64,000 bases of DNA, from contig NW_020170424.1 in NCBI RefSeq assembly GCF_000524195.1, forward strand, positions 472,644 to 536,643, in the 5' to 3' direction. The DNA is from Echinococcus granulosus. Its lineage: Eukaryota > Platyhelminthes > Cestoda > Cyclophyllidea > Taeniidae. Made by a program: the position numbers and the translations under genes. This document shows, piece after piece, positions 21,367 through 32,800 of the stretch (its first letter is position 1; every line of letters starts with the position of its first letter). The notes under the pieces were generated by a model, which did no database searches, had not been told where the DNA came from, and saw nothing but the letters and a program-made list of their open reading frames with translations.

Positions 21367-24300
21367 GGTGGGGCCGTCTCGTGCCACCAGCGGCCAGTCA
21401 GAAGACTTGGAGCACACGTCAACTTCCAACCTCCTCTCATTTGTCGGTAATTGATGGATTTGCGTTGAAGTCTTTATTTCTGTGTGTGTGTTGGATGAAA
21501 AGTGCTCGCACGCACACACATAAACCACAGTTTATAATCCACTTGATTTCGCATTCCATTTACGACTCATGACGGAAAGGAAGTTGGTAGGGCTTTTGGA
21601 TAGGCTTGGTGCAAGGTTGTTTGCTTCTGTAAAATTAAGCAACTATGGTAAAAAAATTGCTTCTTTGAATAATTTGATCCGCTATTTATTTGTAAAAGAA
21701 TTCGTTCAGCAGTCTTATTTGTTTGGTATGCTTTACAAGTGGTCTCCATTTACCCCACCAGCCTCTAAGTAGATCACAAGTAACCAGCCTTCTTTCCTTT
21801 TTCAGTAGTAAGGGAGAAATGAATACGGAACAAGGAATGCCTATTAAGTGGTGTCTTGAAACCCGCTCGCGACTTCCGAGCACCGCATTTCTCCGTGAGG
21901 TGAACTGCACAGGAAGTATTGCCTAGAGAGGGGCACCAAAAGCTGGCCAATATTTGTCCATCGCCTTGAAAGCATCCTGAGGAGGAGGGAGCAGTGCATC
22001 TTTGGACCATAGTATGCACCCATGTGCCCATGAACACCATAAGGAGCTTCTTAAGGATGACTTCCTCGTTTTGACATTGGGCAGTGAGTAGAACAAGGAC
22101 CGCGTCTGCCAAAAAGTGAACACAATTTCAATGGGCAATGTGTTGTGAGTCTCCGCAGATGGGGATATTTACGGTTGACGACCTCTTTTTAACTTCGGGA
22201 CCATGACTCCAAACAGACTTGAGGGTCTAAGTTACTCCTGAAGATGTAATACACTTTAGTACACCGAACAAGTGAGTGTCTGTCAGCGTGGATGGGTCAC
22301 CGTGACGTTACGATACTGGTTGAAATTGAGGAGGGTGAGGAGGCCATGCAGTCAAGTTTATAAATTAAAGGTTTATTCGAATGGAAGGTGCAGTCTGGTC
22401 TACTGCGGATTTTCATTTGGAAAAAAATAAAAATGCCAACCAAATTTTTTTTCCCCATGAATAAGTAATCAAGTTAACTGGCTTAATTAGCCAGTCCACA
22501 ATATCAATGTTTGATTAAACTGTGGTGAATGGCGTTAAAACGGCGATTTCGAAGTTGTAGCTGGTAGAAATACCAATTACAGACATGAAAAAATAAAATT
22601 TGGGAGAAAAAGAAAACAAGAATTGAGTGACTTGAATGTGTATCGAATGGAAGAAGAAGCAAATGGAGCGGAGGAAAAGATACTTTCCTTGAGGGAGGAC
22701 TAACTTGACTAGGCTTTATTCCATGGTCAAGTTTCTCTTCTCTCTCTCCACTCTCTTATCTGCAGAATTCAAGCATCCACAGATGTTATTAATAAATGAG
22801 GAGGTAAAGTATTTTTATTTGAGAGAAGTGCAGCTTTTAATAGAAGCAGGAACTTGCTAAAGGTACCTTTAATGCCTTGAAGGTGTTACTTTTCGATCTT
22901 TGAGAGGCCTTAATTGATTGCTGACAACCGGACATTCTTCAGAGTCGTACCCTCCCTCAGTCATTTCTGATCGGACCATACCAAACAATTGCATCCTCTC
23001 TACGTGCTGGTTGAAACTCCAAAAGTAACGGTCAGCCAGTAACCCCAGCTGCACTCAACTAAAACCTTTGACAAACGCGTCGACTTGCACCTGGACAGAC
23101 TTTGGTCTCTAGCCCTCAGGGGTGTAGGTAGTGACCGTAACTCGTTGGTCAATCAAGTCGTTTGACCTTATTTCTTTATTAATTGTAATCCTGCTGAGTA
23201 AGCTTAGGATGGGGTTTCGAAGACTCACGGGCGTAAAAACCCAGGATCATACGAAATGATCACTCCGTTGGCGAGAAATGTTGAGCTCAGACTCAACAAA
23301 TGCTCTGACTGCTTCAACGGGCGTTAAATTCATTTTGCAAAAGTAAGCAATTGTAAGTCGTTATCTAAAAAACCCTTCAGATACCAAAAAGGGGACGTGT
23401 TGCATATATTTTAAAGCGGCCAAGAGATTTGTCTAAATGCGCTTTTGTACAAGTAAATGCCAACTGTGTGATTTCGTTTATCATTCCTCCCCAGTTCATT
23501 TTAACCTAAGAATACCGCCAAAGTTTCATTGCATTTCGGTGTAGCGAACAATCTTAAAAAAGAAGTGGGACTCAGACAACAACTTAATTGTCTTCTGTTT
23601 ATTTGGAAAAAATTTCCTGTTGAAAGTACACGATTATTCCATCCATTAGTGATTTAGGGATCAAACTTTGACTTTCTTATGAAAAAAAACTGCTCCGATT
23701 TCTCAAATTTTCTGAAATTTTCTGCAAAAATTTATGAAACAGCTTCCTTGGTCTGCCTTGAAGATGCCAAAAATGCATGAGTCTTGATGAGCTGATGTGC
23801 AGAACACCGCAACACCGAGATGGTTCCTAAAACCGTAAAAATGTGATTCCTAAGATTTTCTTTGTATTTTTTCCTCTTTTATACACAATTCATCCCCTAC
23901 AAGTGGAATCTATACCCGCAGTACAATACCTCCGAGAGTCAAACATTGTCATGTCATCGGAAATGACTAGAAGCAATGTACACGCAATAATGTCTTCTCA
24001 TTACTAATCGTTGGCAGTCATTCATAAAAAATGAAGCTGGGGGAGCCATTTTGACCTGACTTGCTTTCCATTTATTAAGCCGCCTGCAGGCAGTGACAGA
24101 GGAACTGACATGCCTAGGGCGGCTCAATGGAAGATGAAATACCTTCTGCGCCATAGTTCAAAGGGAACCTAGGTTGGAGGACTGCGTGCTTGCGTGTTGA
24201 CCTGCAATGAAATAAATTAGTTATTTATGTATTCATACTCTTAAGTGCGATATTGCCACTGGTCGTTGTCGCGCCAAGGCAAGCTACTTACTTGATTTAG

Positions 24301-27040
24301 CCACTGAGTCGTTTACAGTGGGCAGAGTAGACAGTTGGTTTGCGACGTTTTCACTTAGAAATGGTTGTAAAGTGCGGTATATACGTGTGAACACACGGGC
24401 AGTCTGTTTTGATTTCCCAAGCCAACTAACCACAGAATCATGAGTCTTTGTTACCGACCGTGTGAGTAAGCCGAGGGAGAGGCATGTGCGCATGTGTATG
24501 GTGGTTACGCCTTTTCTGTCTCGTGTTTACCATCTACCTACTTTTTTCTATTTCATGTGTAACCCTGTGGTTGTAAGATGTCAGTAAAGGTAACAAAAGC
24601 TTGAAAAAACCTTATCAGAGAACTACTATGTACCCTCCTTCCTCAAGAGTAAGTTTATAGGCGGTATAAATGCCCAGAGCGCTTTCATCATCAGAAAAAA
24701 GGCTCTCTTTGAAATGTGACTTCCATCTTCTCGCGTCTTTTTTCCTAATACTTTAGCAGCATTTGTATTTTCTACGCTCGACTTCTTCACTTATGCTTTA
24801 CTAGTATGCACCTTATGGGCATTACAGCTCCTCCTCACCTTTAGGTTCATTAGAAAAGACATTAATATCATAGTTTCGGGAAGCTTATGTACTCTAGCGA
24901 TGTTCATACTGTACACCGAAAGTCACTCCTAACCTCCACTTAAAAGTATTCGCTTTCTTGGGTCTTCTGATAGGGATCAGAAATAGATGACGGTGAGCGT
25001 TAGGCCTCTACGTCCGTGCTCGTACACTATTCATGCATAACAGTTGAGTATGAAGTGTTTCAAGCAGGTAAATCTCACCTGTAACTGTTTGACCTTCACC
25101 ACAGACGCGCAGACAGCGAGGGAAGTCTTGCGGGGATGAAGTGGTGCATACCCTAGAAGAGTGGGGTGAATAAGGAATGGGTCGTTTGGAGACAGCCACT
25201 GCTGTGTTTGCTCACCTAATGAATTAAAGGTACTATTTCTTCTCATCTAATCAGTTAACAAAGAATGGAAAGTGGACAACACGTTTTGTAGGGTATATGA
25301 AAGATGTGATGCATAGCAAATTGATAGCCTTCGTTGATTGACAACCATTGATAGTGTGCTGCTTGTTAATGCATGTGGATGAAAGCCATTTGTTTCGCTT
25401 CCACCGCTAACGTTTTTCTTCCCATTGTCTTTGGTACAAATAATTTAACCCATTACATGCGTTAAACATTACTGGATGCTCTTCTTCACGTTCTAGCCCC
25501 GAATGGTACCACTCAACACTGACTGGCGCTATGAAAGATTTATGAGTTCCACTTTGTAGTGATCACTTAAAGAAAGCTTCTTTGTTAGTTTTTTCAAATT
25601 TTAGGTTAAAAAATACATGTTTTTTAAAAAACGCTACAGTTGAAGTTAAAGAGCACGACGTCAAGGGAAGAGCGTTTCCTTAAGATACCGACCATATCGA
25701 ATCATAAAAAAGGTGTTAATGATATCCTAACCAGTTTTTTAAGAACAATATCTTATTTTAAAGTTTTAAATGAAGACAACCCTTTATTAGCAAGGTGCGG
25801 TTGATGTTTGTTTGACTACGCTTTTTGGGTGATAAGCAGGCAGATCGGACGCGCCTCCTCTTCGGTCCCTGAGGAGGAGGAGGTGACGACAAACTTCATT
25901 TTCCCCATAAAACTTCGAACACTCACATTATTGCAGTCCAGGATGTCCTTTTGTGACCTCTTTTCTCAATTCAGATTGCTGAAACCGATGGGCAAAGTGA
26001 AAAACTAATAAACACTTGTGAATAAATGGAACCCCATCACGCCAAGTTGGTAACTGAGCCGGTGGAGCAGCTTAGCATAGAGTGCAAAAATCACCTCCTG
26101 TTATACAAATAAAAAGATTAGTTGCACTTTTTGTTCTGGAACAATCGAAGACCTTGTCATCGGCACATTATACAGTTAGAGCCAAAGGTGAAAGCTATGA
26201 TACGATGGATAGATTGGCACTTCATGTGGAGCCATCAAGGGAGGTAGTTTACTCTGGATAGTTTATGGGTCCTCAATGTTAGGCCTACAAGTGCTTAGTC
26301 GCAAGTTTTGTCCGTTGTTTATACCAGCATGACATTTATTAAAGACCACACCTTCACCCGCACGGCTCTTCAATGTCCTCTTCAACCACCTTGATGTCAT
26401 GGTGTTGGGATTGCGTGGTCTCTGTCGACCACCTGGCAGCTGCTCATTCGATGGGAAGGAATCGCAAAGAACAGCTCCACCACCTGAGCCCATTTAAGCG
26501 ATTGTATGGTTCTCACACGACCCTGACGCCTGCAATGCCGACAGAAATCACCGAATGGACATGTCGCAGGCTAGAGAAGATCCCTTTTCTTGATAATGAA
26601 GAAACACTTGTTGACATTGACAGGGTAATTTGATGCCACGTTGATGGCCGTGTTGGTGGATAAAATGTGTAGGCGCAGCCATCAAGAACGCGGGAATTTA
26701 CCAACGGAATCTTCTTAGCGTCTAAAATGAAGACTCAATGGCACTTACCATCAACCCGACCCAAAAATTGGGTTAGGAAAGAGGTGAAATAGAAGTGGCC
26801 TTCTTGCAGGTTGAAAAAAACTTTCCCACAATTTCTGGCAATGCCTTTTGCATTTTCCCTGTCTTTCAATTGGCATTAAAAAAAGCGGATTTATAAAGGA
26901 AATAGAGGCATTAATATTGGCCAAAAGGACCTAGGGAAGATTCAGCCTCTTCCATTTGTATTTCTTCTACATTTGCATGATTTTCCAGCCGGAACTGGAC
27001 CCTGAAACAATTTGGTGGATGACTCTGATCTACTCATAAT
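21367..27040. other. Long stretch without a recognised gene
   Basis: No supported gene. Some short pieces look coding-like but lack partners. One is a plus frame near 23050-23160 (FDKRVDLHLDRLWSLALRG), entered by CCCCAG. Another is a plus frame at 26373-26633 ending near a GACAGG|GTAATT donor-like site (KIPFLDNEETLVDIDR). Neither matches a known family. The rest is AT-rich intron-like or intergenic DNA. Confidence 0.45.
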
Positions 27041-27046
27041 TTTATT
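27041..27046 (-). terminator. Possible polyadenylation signal for the minus-strand candidate gene
   Basis: TTTATT on the plus strand reads AATAAA on the minus strand, about 390 nt after the TAG at 27439. It fits a 3' UTR of ordinary length, but the hexamer is common in AT-rich DNA. Confidence 0.3.
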
Positions 27047-27438
27047 TTTTAAAAAATTTTCTCTTTTTGATTGCTTTTAATCATTCTTCTTTAAAGTGAC
27101 GATATTCATCACCTCAACTGAGGACAGGAAAGGCGTTCAGATCAAACCGATACTTGGCGGATAGCGCTGTGCGAACTAGTCTGCACACGGTCGATGCAAG
27201 TGAACGGTGGCTGACAGACACGGTAGTACCTACACACGTGCATGCCAGATCCTGTAGTGCTCCGCAAAGCTTGTTGGTGAACGAAGGCATACAACTCTGA
27301 ATGGCGGTGGTCTACTTCCATTGACAGGTGACTTCAAATACGGCGTAATGCAGGAACTCTCAGCCCCTTAGCAGCAACGCATGTGAATGATGCACCATTT
27401 GCAAGGTCTAAAGTACGTCTCTCAGCAACAAGCTTGAC

Positions 27439-27541
27439 CTATTTGGGCGCTAGGTCATCGTACAGCAGCCATTCCTGTGACCACTCAATCATCGTGGTAA
27501 ACGCCTGATTCAGATCTGGGCTAATTGGAACATAACCCGTC
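27439..27541 (-). CDS. Candidate terminal exon of an unidentified minus-strand gene
   Basis: On the minus strand a good acceptor (tttttggaatttcag) enters with G and then codes for 33 residues, TGYVPISPDLNQAFTTM followed by IEWSQEWLLYDDLAPK, to TAG at 27441-27439. The G completes an AGG (Arg) codon with the AG that ends the candidate exon at 27632-27712, so the two are in phase. The same frame beyond the TAG runs on with only one more stop to about 27137 (VKLVAERRTLDLANG..., then SMEVDHRHSELYAFVHQQAL...). That suggests either a GC-rich 3' UTR or a pseudogene with in-frame stops. I do not recognise the family. Confidence 0.33.
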
Positions 27542-27631
27542 CTGAAATTCCAAAAAGATTTATCTATAGCAATGATTAGCACAGTTAAAAATAGCGAGTG
27601 CTAAATACCAAAACTGAGTCCTGCGCTTGAC

Positions 27632-27712
27632 CTAGAAGGAGGTGAAGCAGCCCCTCGCCCTAGATGTTTGGACTGTATCAGCATATCCGTCAATGTTGAC
27701 GTTTTCTCGTCT
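27632..27712 (-). CDS. Candidate penultimate exon of the same minus-strand gene
   Basis: The acceptor (cctgttttcatttag) is good. The 81-nt exon codes DEKTSTLTDMLIQSKHLGRG and then AASPPS. It ends TCTAG before GTCAAG, a weak donor because C at the third intron base is uncommon. The 90-nt intron separating it from the exon at 27439-27541 would be short. A further exon may lie near 28350-28391 on the minus strand, where a strong acceptor (gctttcccttgtag) precedes PLLHPIRDVYSWK, but its donor is poor. No domain is recognised. Confidence 0.28.
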   Translation of the reverse strand, partial: RRENVNIDGYADTVQTSRARGCFTSF

Positions 27713-28707
27713 CTAAATGAAAACAGGCAAAAGTGTGTAAAAAAAAGTGGGCACCTTTTGCAAAATCAAGAGTTTTCAACTCATCACACTGAATTGTATG
27801 TTTTAAAATGATATCTTTAAACATATATTCATGCACCCAAACAAATACTACTTGATATAAAAGTAGCCGGTCGACTCTTTTTCAAATTGGACTCATTAGA
27901 AAGATCTAAAATATATTTTGCCCCTGCATTAACGCAAGGAAAAAAAGAGTAGGCAAGGTATCAAAATGCAATTGATTACCATTTGCTATTTTTTGGTCCT
28001 TAAAAACATCACTGGTCTCTCGGAAGTAATAGCTGCATACACAGCAGAACATGAGTGTTTACTCTAACCCCCAGGGCGAAACGTCACTAACCCGACAGAA
28101 AGCAAAAAAGGAAAGGCAGATTTAAAACTATTGCCATTTAGTAGAGTGGTATATAAGATTCACAGCAAAATTTACACACGGAAATAAAGTTGAAGTTTCA
28201 TACTACTTAAGTAAACGTTCAAATTTAAGTAAGGTAGTATCCGAGTGCTGAACTAGAAGGCATGAAAAAATACAAAAAAAATGCTGAAGTTCAATTCATA
28301 AATTTATTTGAGTAATTGAACTTCTCGAGAGTTATCGTAATGCCCGCTTAAACTTCCAGCTATACACGTCACGAATTGGATGGAGTAACGGCTACAAGGG
28401 AAAGCAAATTTACATTGCCTGTCATCCTCTAAAGTGCTTGACTTATATATTTAGAATTATTTTAAATACAATAACAAAGGATTGTCTTTAGAAAGGAGAA
28501 AAAATTTCTTAAATGATTAACATCTTTTCCACATTATATGGCCCGAACTCTCCCCAAGGAGATGAGAAGTGTTGTACTTTGAAAAAAGATGCTGTATCAC
28601 AGGTTTTTAAAATCTTCAGCAAAACAACTAAAATGTTAGGACACAAAAATGATGATTGCGATAGAAGGGACTGAAAGGCTCTCCGAGAATAAGCGTCCGC
28701 AGCTAGC

Positions 28708-28723
28708 GTCACACATATATGAC
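28708..28723. repeat. Palindrome-like GTCACACATATATGAC (copy 3)
   Basis: This differs from copy 2 by one base (ATATATGAC for ATATGTGAC), so one arm is imperfect. A TTAA lies at 28728-28731. Both copy 2 and copy 3 are followed within about 40 bp by AATTTACCT. It lies inside a 116-codon plus frame (28649-28999) that I do not treat as a gene. Confidence 0.4.
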
Positions 28724-29194
28724 GGCTTTAATTTACCTCTCCAAGCGCAGTTTCTCACCTTGTGTTGTAAACAAGGCGAGCAGATTACTTTGACCATTTT
28801 TGCTCAACTCAGCCAATTTGGAAGGTTAGGGCAAATTCCTGATGTCACATTCGGCCATCGAAGCAACTTATTGGACCGGGGTGGTTCGTTCTCCTCTGAG
28901 GTGGATATTGTTAACAGTTTAAAGCGTTCGCCTACATCCTATCGGGTATTTTTGGGAGAAAGGTATGAACTAACTGCATTAATAAAAGGCAGTCATTAAG
29001 TATAAATGTCCTTAGTTAACGACTGCAATATCCACCATCTAACTGGCAGTCAAACAACCCCTCTTGGGTTCAACCAATTTGGTGGTGGGTAGGGGAATGG
29101 TAGATCACCTGTCAACTCGCTTGCTGACAAAGTGAAGTGAAATTTATCAAAATGACAGATTGAAGTAGTGAATCCCTCTTTCAAACTCAAATAG

Positions 29195-29357
29195 AACCAC
29201 CAAACCATCAAATTTGCCTCCGGGATTAAACAAATTAGAAAAGAGACTGCCTAAAACGCAACTAGAAGAAGCGTGGACGGTTTTTGATGACCAAAAAAGT
29301 GGACTTGGTGGGTATTTTCCTGACAAAGTGAACGTGTGTCTTTTGGGAGCAAAGTAA
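29195..29357 (+). CDS. Candidate exon, degenerate EF-hand-like segment
   Basis: A pyrimidine-rich acceptor (gaatccctctttcaaactcaaatag) leads into a frame open for 53 codons to TAA at 29355. A GTAAAA donor-like site overlaps the stop at 29354. The peptide contains KLEKRLPKTQLEEAWTVF followed by DDQKSGLGGYFPDKVNVCLL. The F-D-D-Q-K-S-G-L-G spacing resembles a degenerate EF-hand loop after an amphipathic helix, but the ligand positions are incomplete and only one such loop is visible. The minus strand is also open here. This is low-confidence. Confidence 0.15.
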
Positions 29358-29626
29358 AAACCTGGCCACCTGCCAGCTTACATCTCGATTGTTTCACTCT
29401 CCTGGTGTCAATTTTGCGTGAGATTACGTGATAAAGTGACGGCAATTGCCACCAGAAAAAATACTATGGTACATGTGACAGATCTCGCAAGAGAAGAGTC
29501 TTCCGTCCACCTGATTTTACTAGTCCTTGCTATCCCTCATCAAGAAGCTTTCTTTTGTGTGCCCTTGAGTCAAGCAGCGGCAAGTGAATAAACCTAAGCT
29601 GTAATCGTCTTGTATTCCACCCGCAG

Positions 29627-29813
29627 TAGATCACAGATATCCACAAGTCGGAATGCAATGCAGACCTTGGAAGGGTGCCCATGTGCTGGATTGTTTGAAC
29701 GGCAAACAAGGATTTGATGCAAAACTGAGAAAAAGATTCTGCAGCCCCGAACTCGAATGCAAAGCTACACCACTGACGACCTTGAATCCATTCCAACAAT
29801 ATTCACGGTCTCG
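29627..29813 (+). CDS. Candidate internal exon, cysteine-containing, unknown
   Basis: It is bounded by a strong acceptor (gtcttgtattccacccgcag) and a strong donor (TCTCG|GTAAGC). Of the three frames only one stays open across all 187 nt; it starts after TA and codes DHRYPQVGMQCRPWKGAHVL and on to SPELECKATPLTTL. Several cysteines are present but no known spacing pattern. The phase does not fit the candidate exon at 29195-29357, so the two are probably not directly joined. A minus-strand frame (29530-29799) is the alternative reading. Confidence 0.22.
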
Positions 29814-32800
29814 GTAAGCCTAGTGGCTAAGCCAGAGCACAAAGGTCCTAACCATTTTAAAAAGGAGGGACGCATCTTAAGATCAGGCAAAAAAAACAAA
29901 ACTTTGCTTGTATTTTCAGTCTTATTAAATTGCCTTTTGACCCGTAACATTTGACGGTCCTTCAGACAGACGGGCATGGAAAGGTCTTAAACACAGGAGT
30001 CGTTTCAATGATGACCGCCGTTCTTTGCTAAATGATAGAAAAAAGAAACACGGATCTCAAATTATACCAACAAAGACAAGGGAGAGAGTAAATGAAGTGT
30101 TCAAAATTTGTATCATTTTTGATGAAAAAAAGCGGTAAGCTGAAATTACCCATTTTTTCCCGCTTTTTTACTATTTTGAAAAAAGAATGGAGGAAATGGT
30201 AGCAATTTTTTATCACCAAATTGAAAGACTATTGTCCTTTTCCATACACAATGACCTTTGACCCGACGACGCACAAACACCTTGACTTCAACGCCTTCCC
30301 CTGGCCTTTCCATAAAAGATGTGAACCTTTTGATGTTCGATGAGTTAGCCATTCGATCTCGTTTCTAAGGTTACTTCCAGACCCAGGAAGACTTGCCTTT
30401 TTCTCAAAATTTTGTTTCTCTCTAAATTGGAACACAAATTATGCCTTGAGTAAGTTCGGGACATTAGTTTTTACTTAGTGCTTGGAGAGTAAGCATTTTG
30501 CTTTTAAAGTAGTGTTGCATCTTCGGGTATTAAGCTGCTTGGATGTAGCCGTGCAGCGGAAATCACAAGGGTCTGGAACCAGTCTCGTCAACTTCCTCTA
30601 CCACCGTCGTACGGCGCCTTTTATGGACTTCCTTCCAGTTGACTGGTATTAGTCAAGTGAAACTACGCCAGGGTAGGTGCCCCATCATGGTCAGAAACTT
30701 AGTTAGCGAGTAAATCTGTGGAGGATCTCATCAAAAGGGCAAATGGCCAAGCTGTTGAATAGGCTTGACAGAGAGGGCTATGCCTTAAATCTAACAGAAA
30801 AAGTGAAAAAAGGCAATATACTTTCTTTTTTTCTGGAATTAAAGTGAAAGTCAGGGGGTGGTTACCTTTGAAAGGCGAATGGCGTGCAGTAAGTTCATTG
30901 CTGACCGATATCTGGTGTTCTTTCCACAGATTTGATGCTTTTGAGATCGGCGGAGGTCTTTTTCATCCTGATTCCAAAGAGAGCGCATTAAAATCTTTTG
31001 GCGAACCAAGCAGAATGGCTTCGACATGGCTATTAGACTGAGGATAAACTTTTCAAGCTGAATTAGGCTGTTTTTAAGACATTACGTTTAATCATCCCCA
31101 AAGTGTTCAAAAATTTACAATATTCACCTCCTCACGCACGATTGCATATTTCTAAACTTAATTAAACGAAAAATGTCAAAACCCGACCAACAAGTATTAT
31201 ACACAATTTGTGGAAAAGTTGACAATCTAAAGGTACATACACAGAGGCTTGTTATTCTCCAGAGACCTGGATATTTACGGCCCTTGCGGTGAGGGCGCTT
31301 CTCCCTCCGCTGTTCGGCCACTGCCTCGGTGTCACACCCCCTAAGCTAATGCCGGGTCTCCTTTCAATGGGATAGCTCAGAATGATGCATCGATGATTAG
31401 GGCAAGCAAATCCTCTCCTTGTTTATTTTGACTAAGGCTCACACCTAGATGTCACAGAGGGAAGAGGTCTGTTGTGAAAAGGTGAACTTAGAAGCACTCA
31501 CTAACGAAGGCGGTTGTAAAGTCGTAAACGCAGTGATTCATGCCTGTCCGAGGACACGACACTCTTCACATTGCTTTTGGGATATAATCCGACTGTAGGT
31601 AAGTAGGCTGCAAGAAAACTATCCAGTGTTTAGCTCCATTTGCCTAGTAAAATTCCTCTTTTTTCAGACGATGGGATACCAAAAAGTCACGCCATTTGCT
31701 CCTAGATGAAATGGATGCGGCGGTGCATAACGTAGCCCTCATTGCTATCCCATGATCAAGCATAATTCGCAAGGGAGCTCATGATGGCCAAAGCGGTGGA
31801 GGGAGGCCTAAAGAGGACATTGTCATAAAAAAGACGCATTTTGATACTTTGCCTGGTTAGTCATCGCGGTGTCATGAAGTCCCCCAGTGTAGACCTTTTG
31901 TTCCACCCCTCACCTCGTTGGCTGATGGAAGGACACAGTTTAATCAGCTGAAATCCCTCCTAAAGTGATACTTGGGAATGCTGCAGTGTATTTAAAGATG
32001 CTTCTTCCACTATTTTCACAAATTAGCTTGATTTTGCACTGCATCGAGGTGTCTTATCACCGCAATCTCATCTCTCGGCTGCGGCGGCAGCAGCGGCGAT
32101 TAGTTATTTATCCACACCTAAAGTTGGAGGCTTTTCGATGCTTTTTGAGGGTTAAAACTTTTACACTTTTTGCTAATTCTCTTTTAATACACATGGCCCA
32201 ATAAACTCGTGAGATTTTTATCAAGTTAGGGAGGAGTTCGACTAGGGCTACCCCTGTGGACACATGAGGGCATGAAAGGGTACGTTTACTTGGTAGAACA
32301 TGCTACACGCCTTCAATGACTGAATAATTAAATTAAACAGTGAAAAGTTCGTTTTGTTTGAAGGTGGATGGACTACTCTTTCCCAGTGATTCTCTTTGGA
32401 GCAATGACAGAGCCAGTGGTATACTTATTTCCAGCCTTAGAGATTATTCAAGGTTGCTTTTTGACCCTCAAATAGGTATAAAAAACATTTGAATATCTGT
32501 ATTGACTGCCAACTGCCTCTGAAAGTGGACTAGTAAGTCGACTCGCTTTGAGTTCGAGGAACGAAAGCAATGTATTCTTCGGTTTTTCGCTGACAGACTG
32601 GATTGCTATGAGGAGTGCGAGTTGTATCCTGAAGTCCGTCGAGCAGACACCTGTGCCACTGGTCATTCTCAAGAAATTCATTCAATGTCCATCTCACTCT
32701 CCTTGGGCACGCATAATTGCAGTTTCAGAATAGCATGCTGTGGTGGACTAGGGGCGAAATTAATCACTGAAAGTTGTTCACTCACCAAAGGCTCGATTTG

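Noticed and set aside
21072..21572. Long frames through the CAC repeat on both strands (poly-His, poly-Thr, poly-Trp, poly-Gly)
   Set aside because: A trinucleotide repeat has no stops in most frames; the translation crosses 100 N and has no splice or coding support at the flanks.
28649..28999. 116-codon plus ORF
   Set aside because: It contains the third palindrome copy, has no recognisable motif, and is within the length expected by chance.
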